Assembly (NCBI RefSeq): GCF_038396845.1
Contig: NZ_CP151587.1
Coordinates: 1,896,001-1,960,000, forward strand
Length of the DNA stretch: 64,000 nucleotides
DNA from: Gymnodinialimonas sp. 57CJ19
GTDB lineage: Bacteria; Pseudomonadota; Alphaproteobacteria; Rhodobacterales; Rhodobacteraceae
Reading direction: 5' to 3'
The notes beneath the pieces were generated by a model. The model worked only from the letters and a program-made list of their open reading frames with translations, did no database searches and had not been told where the DNA came from. A program made the translations under genes and the position numbers. Positions 18,211 to 26,824 of this stretch are shown here, in pieces. How positions within the stretch are numbered: position 1 is the first letter of the stretch; the number at the start of each line of letters is the position of its first letter.

Positions 18211-19089
18211 ATGGACAGACATCTCGGGATCATCGGCGGATCGGGTCTCTATCAGATCGCGGGGCTGGAGGACGCGCAGTGGCGCAGGGTCGAGACGCCC
18301 TTTGGCGCACCATCGGACCAAATCTTGACGGGGCGCATTGGCGCGTTGCCCCTCTCGTTTCTGCCCCGTCATGGGCGCGGCCATGTCCATTCCCCCACCG
18401 ATGTGCCGTACCGGGCCAATATTGATGCGCTCAAGCGGATCGGGGTGACAGACGTGGTGGCCGTGTCGGCTTGCGGATCTTTCAGAGAGGAGATGGCGCC
18501 GGGCGATTTCGTGATTGTAGATCAGTTCATTGACCGGACCTTTGCGCGGGAGAAATCCTTCTTCGGGTCAGGATGTGTCGCCCATGTCTCGGCCGCGCAT
18601 CCGGTCTGCCCGGCGCTGTCCGCCACCGCACGCGATGCCGCAATGGCTGCGGGCGTCACGGTGCATGACGGGGGCACGTATCTGGCGATGGAAGGCCCGC
18701 AGTTTTCCACCGTAGCGGAAAGCAAAATGTACCGCGCCTGGGGGTGTGATGTGATCGGCATGACCAACATGCCGGAAGCGAAGCTCGCCCGGGAGGCAGA
18801 GCTTTGTTACGCCTCGGTTGCCATGATCACCGATTATGACAGCTGGCACCCGGATCACGGGGCAGTCGATATCACGCAGATAATCGAGACGTTGCACGGC
18901 AATGCCGCCGCCGCCCGCGCAATGGTCAAGGGCATTGCCGAGGCCCTTTCGCCGCAAAAGCCCCTATGCGAGGCCCAATGCGACCGGGCGTTGGAGCACG
19001 CAATCATGACTGCCCCAGAGGCCCGAGATAGAGAGGTTGTGGCAAGGTTGGACGCCGTGGCCGGGCGCGTTCTGGAGCAAGCACGTTGA
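18211..19089 (+). CDS. mtnP: S-methyl-5'-thioadenosine phosphorylase
   Basis: The 292-residue enzyme cleaves methylthioadenosine, a polyamine-synthesis by-product, to adenine and methylthioribose-1-phosphate. It has the phosphate-binding start LGIIGGSGLY, the phosphate/ribose motif RHGRGHVHSPTDVPYRAN, SACGSFREEMAPGDFV, and the base/methylthio site region EGPQFSTVAES and GMTNMPEAKLAREAELCYA. The ATG follows AAGGAG at 18199-18204. The adenine produced can be recycled by apt, about 4 kb upstream. Confidence 0.95.
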   Translation: MDRHLGIIGGSGLYQIAGLEDAQWRRVETPFGAPSDQILTGRIGALPLSFLPRHGRGHVHSPTDVPYRANIDALKRIGVTDVVAVSACGSFREEMAPGDFVIVDQFIDRTFAREKSFFGSGCVAHVSAAHPVCPALSATARDAAMAAGVTVHDGGTYLAMEGPQFSTVAESKMYRAWGCDVIGMTNMPEAKLAREAELCYASVAMITDYDSWHPDHGAVDITQIIETLHGNAAAARAMVKGIAEALSPQKPLCEAQCDRALEHAIMTAPEARDREVVARLDAVAGRVLEQAR

Positions 19090-19145
19090 CAGGAGGTTCC
19101 AACTGGGGATTGCTCGGCGAGCTATATTGAATGGAGAGCGCCCCA

Positions 19146-19769
19146 ATGCCCCTAGACACATGTATAACCTTCGTGGCCGCAACAACGGTTTTGCTGCTGA
19201 TCCCCGGCCCGACGATCTTGTTGGTGCTGAGCTATGCGATCAGCCAGGGCCGCAGGGTCGCGGTGTCCACGGCGGCGGGGGTTGCTGTGGGGGATTTGGT
19301 GGCGATGACCGCCTCGCTCGCGGGGTTGGGGGCGGTTGTTTTGGCCTCGGCCACGTTGTTTGCGGCGTTGAAGTGGGCGGGGGCGGTGTACCTTGTTTAT
19401 CTGGGCGTGAAGATGATTGTCTCGGCACGGCGGGTAAATTTTGCCTTGCCGCAGACCGACGCGATATCGACCCGGCGCACCTTCACTCATGCGGCGGCGG
19501 TTACGGCGTTGAACCCGAAATCCATCGCGTTCTTCATCGCTTTCGTGCCGCAGTTCATCCAACCGGGCGCGCCGTTGATGCCGCAATTCGCCATCCTGGT
19601 CGGCACATTCGTGACCATGGCGGCGCTAAACGCACTGGCCTATGCCTTGTTGGCGGGCAGCTTGCGCGATCGGCTGGCCCGGCCCGGCGTGATTGCTTGG
19701 CTGACCCGAGCGGGTGGCGCGACGCTGATCGGGATGGGGGTTCTGACAGCGACGTTGCGCAGGAGCTAA
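19146..19769 (+). CDS. LysE family exporter
   Basis: The 207-residue protein has about six hydrophobic segments and the LysE/RhtB signature near the start (VLLLIPGPTILLVLSYAISQG) plus LNPKSIAFFIAFVPQF. Such proteins export amino acids or their derivatives through the inner membrane. The ATG at 19146 is preferred to that at 19131 because GGAGAG at 19133-19138 is spaced properly for it. Its stop overlaps by 4 bp the stop of the convergent ArgP-like regulator gene. A second LysE-type gene stands on the other side of that regulator. Confidence 0.88.
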   Translation: MPLDTCITFVAATTVLLLIPGPTILLVLSYAISQGRRVAVSTAAGVAVGDLVAMTASLAGLGAVVLASATLFAALKWAGAVYLVYLGVKMIVSARRVNFALPQTDAISTRRTFTHAAAVTALNPKSIAFFIAFVPQFIQPGAPLMPQFAILVGTFVTMAALNALAYALLAGSLRDRLARPGVIAWLTRAGGATLIGMGVLTATLRRS

Positions 19770-20635
19770 AGGTCATCAAGGCGCACGCGCTTCATGGCTT
19801 GGGTCAGGGGCGCAAGGGCCGGGGCGGTCAGGCGGTTGACGTGCCAGAACAGCGGTGTGGCGAAGGGCATGTCGGGGGCTAGGTCCACCAGATCGCCGTT
19901 GGCCAAAGCGTCGCGGACCAAGGAGAGCGGGTTCAGGCCCCAGCCGATGCCAAGGCGGGCGGCCTCTACAAAAGCCTGTGAATTGGCAATGTAATGGGTC
20001 GGCATTGGCACACTTGTCCCCAGTTTTTCGGTGACCCAATCCCGTTGCAGCCGATCCTTGGCGTTGAATGTCAGGGCAGGGGCCCGCGAGAGGGCGGCGG
20101 CGGTGATACCATCGGGGAAATGCTCGGCCACGAAGGCGGGGCTGGCACAGGCGATATAGCGCAGATCCCCAAGGGGGTAGCAGTCACACCCCTGCAAAGC
20201 CTGCGAGCGAGAGGAGATGGCGGCTGCGACCTGGCCGCGTTTCAGCCAAGCCTCGGAATGATCTTGGTCGTCGATGATGAGATCAAAGAGGAACCCCTTC
20301 AGGGGGGCGAGCATGGGAAGAAGCCATGCCGCCAAGCTGTCGGCATTGGTGGTGATCCGCACCGTGGCAAGGGCGGCCCCGGATTGGCCCAAATCCTTGG
20401 CCAGCGTCTTTTCAAGCAGGTGCATCTGGTCCCGGTGCCGTAAAAGCTTTTCGGCCGCCGATGTCGGAAGGCAAGGCTGGCCGCGTTCGACCAAGATCAT
20501 TCCCAGGCGGTCCTCCAATTGCTTGATGCGTTGGGAGATGGCCGAAGGGGTCACGGCAAGATGCGCCGCGGCACTGTCAAAGCTGCCAAGACGGACAACG
20601 GCGTAGAGAGCTTCGAGTTGGGGATGTTCAAACAT
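19766..20635 (-). CDS. argP: LysR-type regulator of the ArgP/LysG (IciA) type
   Basis: The 289-residue protein has an N-terminal helix-turn-helix (LEALYAVVRLGSFDSAAAHL, then TPSAISQRIKQLEDRLG) with the ArgP hallmarks, and an effector domain reading ATVRITTNADSLAAWLLPML. ArgP and LysG sense lysine or arginine and switch on the divergent exporter gene. Here it is divergent from an ArgO-like gene, with about 90 bp between the starts. The ATG at 20635 is the first ATG; a TTG just upstream is also in frame. Confidence 0.9.
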   Translation of the reverse strand: MFEHPQLEALYAVVRLGSFDSAAAHLAVTPSAISQRIKQLEDRLGMILVERGQPCLPTSAAEKLLRHRDQMHLLEKTLAKDLGQSGAALATVRITTNADSLAAWLLPMLAPLKGFLFDLIIDDQDHSEAWLKRGQVAAAISSRSQALQGCDCYPLGDLRYIACASPAFVAEHFPDGITAAALSRAPALTFNAKDRLQRDWVTEKLGTSVPMPTHYIANSQAFVEAARLGIGWGLNPLSLVRDALANGDLVDLAPDMPFATPLFWHVNRLTAPALAPLTQAMKRVRLDDL

Positions 20636-20726
20636 CAATCATACTTATGCAGCATAAGTTATTGCGATTTGCCTAATGTGGCCCGCCGCCGTACTTCCCG
20701 CAAGCACAATGGAGAAGGTCGCGGCG

Positions 20727-21335
20727 ATGAATGCGTTTTTTGTGGGGTTCGGGGTCAGTATCTCTTTGATCATGGCGATTGGGGCGCAGAACGCTTTTGT
20801 CCTGAAACAAGGTTTGCAGCGGCAGCATGTGGCGCTTGTGGTGGCGATCTGCGCTGTGACTGACGCGCTGTTGATCGGCGTAGGTGTCACCAGCATCGGC
20901 TGGATGACGGCTGAGGCCGCGTGGATGACCAATGTGCTCCTTTTTGGCGGAGCTGCGTTCCTGATCTTCTACGGGGCGAAGTCGTTTTATTCCGCGTGGA
21001 CAGGATCAGGGGCGCTTCTGGCGGCGGGCGAAGTGGTGCAAAGCTGGCAGTCGGCGGCGCTGACCTGCATCGCGGTGACGTGGCTGAACCCGCATATGTA
21101 TCTGGATACGGTGGTTTTGGTCGGCTCTGTCTCGGCCCAATACCCCGATGCGAAACTGACATTCTGGCTGGGCGCGGCGGCGGCCTCATTCACTTTTTTC
21201 GTCACCTTGGGCTTCGGGGCCCGGTATCTGGCCCCGGTGTTTTCCAGCCGCCGGGCGTGGGTGATCCTGGATGTCGCTGTGGGCTGCGTGATGTGGGTGA
21301 TTGCGGCAAAACTGCTGCTTAGCTCTGTCGCTTGA
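20727..21335 (+). CDS. argO: ArgO/LysE-type basic amino acid exporter
   Basis: The 202-residue protein has six hydrophobic segments and the ArgO/LysE pattern SLIMAIGAQNAFVLKQGL followed by WLNPHMYLDTVVLVGS. It should export arginine and/or lysine across the inner membrane. GGAGAAGG at 20711-20718 with 8 bases spacing fixes the start at 20727, not at the earlier in-frame ATG 20709. It is divergently paired with the ArgP-like gene, the standard regulatory arrangement. Its 3' end overlaps the convergent ptsP gene by 17 bp. Confidence 0.9.
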   Translation: MNAFFVGFGVSISLIMAIGAQNAFVLKQGLQRQHVALVVAICAVTDALLIGVGVTSIGWMTAEAAWMTNVLLFGGAAFLIFYGAKSFYSAWTGSGALLAAGEVVQSWQSAALTCIAVTWLNPHMYLDTVVLVGSVSAQYPDAKLTFWLGAAAASFTFFVTLGFGARYLAPVFSSRRAWVILDVAVGCVMWVIAAKLLLSSVA

Positions 21336-23562
21336 GCCAATCCATTACCGCGCCGCGCACCGATTGCGCGCCGGAGCCGCGTGCCTCGGTAATGACGCTG
21401 CGAGCTTCGCGCAGATCGACCCGGCGCAGGAGCGATTTCACCGGTCCGATAGAGGCAGGGCGCATCGACAGATTGCGCAGCCCCATGGCGGCAAAACAGA
21501 CCGCTTCCACAGGGCGGCCCGCGTCCTCGCCACAGAAGCTGAGCGGCGTGTCGGCCTCGTCGCAGCGGTGAACGATCTGCTCCATGAACGTCAGGAACGA
21601 CACGTTAAGCGTGTCATAGCGACGGCGGACCCGTTCGTTTTCGCGGTCAGCGGCAAAGAAGAATTGCTTCAGGTCGTTGCCGCCGATGGAGATGAAATCC
21701 GCCATCTCGAAGAATTGATGCGGGGCAAAGGCCAGTGAAGGCGTTTCCAGCATCGCGCCAACCTTGAGGTCCGAGGGCAGGACGTGCCCGAGGGAGGCTT
21801 CGCGGTCCATCTCGCGCATCAGATGATCGCGGGCGGCGGTGAATTCGTCGAACTGGGCAATGAAGGGGAACATCACCGACAGGGGCCGTCCGTTTGCGGC
21901 CCGGATCAGCGCCTGTAATTGCATCCGCATCACGCCGGGCTTGTCGAGGCCCACGCGGATCGCACGCCAGCCCAAGGCAGGGTTCGGTTCATCCTGCGGC
22001 TTCATATAGGGCAGCACTTTGTCCGAGCCGATATCCAGGGTGCGGAAGATCACGCGCTTGTCGCCCGCAGCGTCCATCACCTTGGCGTAGAGTTGTGCCA
22101 ATTCGCCCCGACGCGGCACGCGGGCACGGGTGAGAAATTGCAGCTCGGTCCGAAACAGGCCCACCCCTTCGGCCCCGGAAGACGGCAGCGAGGGCAGATC
22201 TGCCATCAGACCCGCGTTCATCTGCAACGAGATCGTCGTGCCGCATTTCGAGGTCGCCGGTTTGTCGCGGATCGAGGCGTAGCGTTCCTGCGCCTCGGCC
22301 TGCATCGCCAGCTTGTCACGGAAAGCAGAGGAGACGGCATCTTCGGGGCGCAGGTGCACGATACCCTGATCGCCGTCCACGAGGATGGGGTCGCCGTTCA
22401 AAGCCTCGGTGCTGATGCGTTTGGCATGGATCACCAAGGGGATCGCCAAAGCCCGCGCCACGATCGCCGCGTGGGACCCGACAGAGCCTTCCTCGAGCAC
22501 CACACCGCGCAAGCTGCGGCCATAGTCCAACAGCTCTCCAGGACCGATGTTTCGGGCCACCAGAACGGGGTCTAACGGCATATCCGCGCCGGTGTCGGTG
22601 CCCTGACCGGTCAACAGCCGCAGGAGGCGGTTCGACAGGTCATCGAGATCATGGAGCCGCTCACGCAGATAAGCATCGGGTACCGTTTCCATACGTGCTC
22701 GGGCGGAGGATTGCTCTTTTTCCACAGCGGCTTCGGCGGAAAGGCCCCGCTCAATGTCTTCTTCCATCCGGCGCATCCAGCCGCGAGAGCGGGCGAACAT
22801 GCGATAGGCCTCCAGAACCTCGGCCTGATCTTTGTCACCCTTCGAGACATGGGTCAGCATCTGGTCAATGTCGGTGCGCAGTTGATCCACGGCCTCGTTC
22901 AGCCGCACCCGTTCCACGGCGGGGTCGTCGGCGACGGGGTTGGTGACCACGACGCGCGGCTCATGGAGCCAGACGTGCCCCATCGCGGCGCCTTCCTGGG
23001 CGGTGGTGCCCTTGAACATGAATTGGCTGGTGTGACGAGCCGACAGGGCGGCGCCCTCGCCCACGAAGGCCCCCAACTCGGTCATTTCCGCCAGAACCAT
23101 GGCGACAACTTCGATGGCGTAGATTTCATCCTCGGAATATTCACGTTCGTCCTTGGACTGTACTACCAGAACGCCGAGGCGTTCCCCAAGACGTTGGATG
23201 GGAACGCCCAGGAAGGAGGAATAGGCTTCCTCGCCGGTTTCGGCCATGTAGCGAAAGCCCCGCTCTGCCGGGGCGTTGGCGGTGTTGATCGGACGGGCTT
23301 GGCGGGCGACACGGCCCACGAGGCCTTCACCGATACGCATTCGGGTGACGTGGACCGCCTCGGCCGCGAGGCCTTGGGTCGCACAGAGTTCCAGCGTTTC
23401 CGCGTCGCGCAACAGGTAGATGGAGCAAACCTCTGTGCCCATGGAATCGGCGATCAGATCGGTGATCTTGTCCAAACGCTCCTGGCCCTCGCCAGCCTCG
23501 GCCATGATGGCTTGAAGGCGCGACAAGAGCTTGCGACTTTCCGTTTCAGAATTCTGCGTCAT
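21319..23562 (-). CDS. ptsP: Phosphoenolpyruvate-protein phosphotransferase PtsP (EI-Ntr)
   Basis: The 747-residue protein starts with a GAF domain (about residues 20-165, SMGTEVCSIYLLRDAETLEL). The enzyme I parts follow: N-terminal helical and phosphohistidine domain with the acceptor H364 in GSVGSHAAIVARALAIP, then a PEP-binding barrel (GVGLFRTELQFL, PSLAFAPHQFFEMADFISIGG, FCGEDAGRP). It passes phosphate from PEP to NPr in the nitrogen PTS, which regulates rather than transports. The ATG at 23562 (MTQNSETESRK) matches the family; 83 further in-frame codons upstream are not homologous. Confidence 0.94.
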   Translation of the reverse strand: MTQNSETESRKLLSRLQAIMAEAGEGQERLDKITDLIADSMGTEVCSIYLLRDAETLELCATQGLAAEAVHVTRMRIGEGLVGRVARQARPINTANAPAERGFRYMAETGEEAYSSFLGVPIQRLGERLGVLVVQSKDEREYSEDEIYAIEVVAMVLAEMTELGAFVGEGAALSARHTSQFMFKGTTAQEGAAMGHVWLHEPRVVVTNPVADDPAVERVRLNEAVDQLRTDIDQMLTHVSKGDKDQAEVLEAYRMFARSRGWMRRMEEDIERGLSAEAAVEKEQSSARARMETVPDAYLRERLHDLDDLSNRLLRLLTGQGTDTGADMPLDPVLVARNIGPGELLDYGRSLRGVVLEEGSVGSHAAIVARALAIPLVIHAKRISTEALNGDPILVDGDQGIVHLRPEDAVSSAFRDKLAMQAEAQERYASIRDKPATSKCGTTISLQMNAGLMADLPSLPSSGAEGVGLFRTELQFLTRARVPRRGELAQLYAKVMDAAGDKRVIFRTLDIGSDKVLPYMKPQDEPNPALGWRAIRVGLDKPGVMRMQLQALIRAANGRPLSVMFPFIAQFDEFTAARDHLMREMDREASLGHVLPSDLKVGAMLETPSLAFAPHQFFEMADFISIGGNDLKQFFFAADRENERVRRRYDTLNVSFLTFMEQIVHRCDEADTPLSFCGEDAGRPVEAVCFAAMGLRNLSMRPASIGPVKSLLRRVDLREARSVITEARGSGAQSVRGAVMDWLKRQS

Positions 23563-23804
23563 TCGTCCCCGCACCGGCGGCGTACTGCCACCCTGACACA
23601 AGATGTAGCGCGTGGGGTGTTTGTTCGGCAATCCCGTTGTGTCGCCTGTTTGCGGTAACCGGGAGGTCAGGGCGGGCAGAGGGGGCAGGAGTCGATATTT
23701 GTAAAAAGGTGAAATAGGGCACTCGCGGAAGAGTGAGTGCCCTGCCTTGGAGGCGGTGGGTGTTTCGGTGTATGGCTCGGCGCGAGCAGGTAGTGGGGCG
23801 GGAC

Positions 23805-25418
23805 ATGACAAATCAGATGCGCGCAGCCGACGTGGTTGCGAAGAGGCTGTATGAGGCGGGATGTCGCCATGCTTTCGGGATGCCCGGCGGCGAAGTGCTG
23901 ACCATCATCGACGCGCTCGAGTTGGCCGGGATCACGGTTCACTTGGTCAAGCACGAGAACGCGGGCGGCTATATGGGTGAGGGCGTGCATCACGTCGATG
24001 GCGCGCCGGTTATTCTGGTCGCAACGGTCGGGCCCGGACTGATGAACGCGGTCAACGTGGTGGCCAATGCCGAACAAGACCGGGTGCCGATGGTGGTGTT
24101 GACGGGGTGCCTCGATGCCGATGAGGCGCTGACGTATACGCATCAGGTGTTGGATCACCGGGCGGTTCTTGCGCCGATCACCAAGGCGACGTTCACCTTG
24201 ACGGCGGGAGAGGCTGACACGATTGCCGACAAGGCGGTGGCAATTGCCACGGAGCGGCGCATGGGGCCCGTCCTGATCGACGTGCCAATTTCTGTGGCCG
24301 ATGCGCCTAGCGGCGTGAGTGGGCGCAGGCGCGCGCCCGCGGGGTCGGTGGCGCCTCATGGCACGGATTTGGAGAAGGCAGAGGCGTGGTTGAGTGAGGC
24401 CAAGAAACCGGTGATCATTGCGGGCCTTGACGTATTGGCCGATGGGGCAGCCGGTGATCTGCGGGCCTTTGCCGAGACGTACTCGGTGCCGGTTGTTACG
24501 ACCTACAAGGCGAAGGGCGTGTTGCCTGAAGACCATCCACTGTCCCTTGGGGGGGCGGGGCTGTCGCCGCTGGCCGATACGCACCTGTTACCCTTGGTGC
24601 AGTCGGCGGACCTGATCCTATGTGTGGGCTATGACCCGATCGAGATGCGACCGGGCTGGCGAGAGGTCTGGAACCCAGAAACGCAACGGGTCATTGATCT
24701 GCAAGCGGTGCCGAACCGGCATTACATGCATCAGGCGACGTTGAGTTTTACTTGTGACATTGGGGCTGGTCTTGCGGCCTTGTCGGTGGCCGAACCGCAA
24801 AAGACGTGGCCGGGGGGAGAGCCTTCTGCCACAAAGGCAGCGCTTGCGGGCGCTTTCCCGGTGGACGACGCTTGGGGCCCCGCCGCCGTAATCGCAGAGG
24901 CGCGCGCCGCCTTGCCCGCCAGCACAAGGGCGGCGGTGGACAGTGGGGCACACCGCATTTTGTTAAGCCAGATGTGGGAATGTTCGACACCGCGTAGCCT
25001 GATCCAGTCCACAGCGTTGTGCACCATGGGTTGCGCGGTGCCGATGGCGATGGGACTTGCCCTGGCGGATCCTGAAAGCCCATCGGTCGCCTTTGTGGGG
25101 GACGGCGGATTTCTGATGGTTGCCGGAGAATTGACGACAGCGGCGGACATGGGGCTGAAGCCGATTATCATCGTATTCGTTGATGCCTCGCTTGCGTTGA
25201 TCGAGTTGAAGCAACGCCAGCGCCAATTGAAGAACCTGGCCGTGGATTATCCGGCAAAGCACGACATCGCCGCGATGGGACGGGCCATGGGCGGCGCGGG
25301 CGTGCGCGTCTGCAACCGGACCGAACTGCGCACGGCTATTGAGGACGCGTTGACAGCGGATACATTCACCGTGATCGCCGCAGAGATTGACCGAGGAGGC
25401 TATGATGGTCGCATCTAA
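23805..25418 (+). CDS. Thiamine diphosphate-dependent enzyme (acetolactate synthase-like)
   Basis: The 537-residue protein has the three-domain layout of acetolactate synthase/benzoylformate decarboxylase enzymes. The N-terminal PYR domain carries the catalytic glutamate E51 (HLVKHENAGGYM), a central domain follows, and the C-terminal PP domain has GDG at 432-434. The Mg-binding residue 27 positions after the GDG aspartate is Asp460 (VFVDASLAL) where relatives have Asn. The reaction cannot be named. The gene is joined to a class III CoA-transferase gene (overlap 14 bp), which recalls oxalate decarboxylation systems. The start at 23805 follows GGGGCGGGA; earlier in-frame ATGs add a non-homologous tail. 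Confidence 0.85.
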   Translation: MTNQMRAADVVAKRLYEAGCRHAFGMPGGEVLTIIDALELAGITVHLVKHENAGGYMGEGVHHVDGAPVILVATVGPGLMNAVNVVANAEQDRVPMVVLTGCLDADEALTYTHQVLDHRAVLAPITKATFTLTAGEADTIADKAVAIATERRMGPVLIDVPISVADAPSGVSGRRRAPAGSVAPHGTDLEKAEAWLSEAKKPVIIAGLDVLADGAAGDLRAFAETYSVPVVTTYKAKGVLPEDHPLSLGGAGLSPLADTHLLPLVQSADLILCVGYDPIEMRPGWREVWNPETQRVIDLQAVPNRHYMHQATLSFTCDIGAGLAALSVAEPQKTWPGGEPSATKAALAGAFPVDDAWGPAAVIAEARAALPASTRAAVDSGAHRILLSQMWECSTPRSLIQSTALCTMGCAVPMAMGLALADPESPSVAFVGDGGFLMVAGELTTAADMGLKPIIIVFVDASLALIELKQRQRQLKNLAVDYPAKHDIAAMGRAMGGAGVRVCNRTELRTAIEDALTADTFTVIAAEIDRGGYDGRI

Positions 25419-26607
25419 GGGACCGCTGGACGGAATAATTGTCCTCGACTTGTCGCGTATTTTGGCGGGGCCGACCTGCACACAGGCTTTGGGCGACTTG
25501 GGGGCCACGATCATCAAGATCGAGCATCCTGAGCGTGGTGATGACACCCGCACATGGGGTCCGCCCTTTGCAACCGATGCCGATGGTCAAGCCACCGACC
25601 TCTCCAGCTATTTCATGTGCGCCAACCGCAACAAGTTGTCGGTTGCGGTGGATATCGCCACGCCTGAAGGGCAGGACATGATCCGCCAGATTGCGGCGCG
25701 GGCGGATATCCTGATCGAGAATTTCAAACCCGGCGGGCTTGAGAAATATGGTCTGGATCACGGCAGTATGCTCACAGCTTATCCACAACTTATCCACTGC
25801 TCGGTCTCGGGGTTCGGCCATACCGGACCGAACCGGGAAAAACCCGGCTACGACCTTATGGCACAAGGGTATTCCGGTATCATGTCCCTCACCGGAGAGG
25901 CCGATGGCGCACCGGTAAAGGTGGCCGTGGGCATCGCTGACGTCATGACGGGAATGTACGCCAGCGTCGGCATTCTGGCGGCGCTGCGTCACCGGGATCA
26001 GACGGGCGAGGGGCAGCACATCGACCTGTCGCTGGTCGATGCCTCCCTTGCGTGGATGATTAACGAAGGTGTGGCCCATCTGACGACGGGGCAGCCGCGG
26101 CCTCGGCGGGGGCACCAGCACGCGACAATCGTGCCTTATCAGACTTTCGCCTGCTCGGACGGTTTCGTACTAATCGCGGTGGGCAATGACCTGCAATACA
26201 CGCGGTTCTGTGACTTTCTGGGGCGGCCTGATCTGGCGGACAATCCGGAATTCGCCACCAACTCGGCCCGCGTGGTGAACCGCGAAACCCTGATCCCGCA
26301 GCTGGAGGCTTTGGTGGCCACCCATACTCAAGCCGATGTGGTGGAAGGGCTAGAGGCACGCAAAGTGCCCGTGGGCCCAGTGAATACGGTCGAGCAAGCC
26401 TTCGCCTCGGATCAGGCGAAGGCGCGCGACATGCGCATTGATATGCCCAAAGATGGGATCGACCGGGGTGGGGTGGAGCTTATAGGGAACCCTCTGAAAT
26501 TCTCGGCCACACCCGTCACATATCGCCGACCGCCGCCGCATTTGGGCGAAGACACGCAAGCCGTCCTTGATTGGCTGGCCGGGAAGCGGGAAACGCCTGA
26601 AGTATAG
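25405..26607 (+). CDS. CaiB/BaiF family (class III) CoA-transferase
   Basis: The 400-residue enzyme has family segments IIVLDLSRILAGPTCTQALGDLGATIIKIE at the start, ENFKPGGLEKYGLD, and the catalytic aspartate D150 in EKPGYDLMAQG. It exchanges CoA between a donor acyl-CoA and a free acid in the cytoplasm. The start at 25405 is set by GAGGAGG at 25393-25399; the adjacent ATG at 25402 is too close. It overlaps the end of the TPP enzyme gene, so both products probably act on one substrate: activation to a CoA ester and decarboxylation or lyase cleavage. Confidence 0.92.
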   Translation: MVASKGPLDGIIVLDLSRILAGPTCTQALGDLGATIIKIEHPERGDDTRTWGPPFATDADGQATDLSSYFMCANRNKLSVAVDIATPEGQDMIRQIAARADILIENFKPGGLEKYGLDHGSMLTAYPQLIHCSVSGFGHTGPNREKPGYDLMAQGYSGIMSLTGEADGAPVKVAVGIADVMTGMYASVGILAALRHRDQTGEGQHIDLSLVDASLAWMINEGVAHLTTGQPRPRRGHQHATIVPYQTFACSDGFVLIAVGNDLQYTRFCDFLGRPDLADNPEFATNSARVVNRETLIPQLEALVATHTQADVVEGLEARKVPVGPVNTVEQAFASDQAKARDMRIDMPKDGIDRGGVELIGNPLKFSATPVTYRRPPPHLGEDTQAVLDWLAGKRETPEV

Positions 26608-26824
26608 GCAACAGGGCTGAGAAAGCGCGAATCTTACACCTTTAGCGCCTGTTTGCAGCGGTATCTCGCCCAAAACTCAGGTCTTCGTGGAGGGGTGAAA
26701 ATTACCTCTTCACGCGGGCCTCTCTACGGCTCACATGTCCGTCATAACACTGCAACGACCCTTCGCGGGGGCCGACCCTTGGGCTACTCAAAATCCAGGG
26801 GACATTATCAGAATCGGAATAGGC

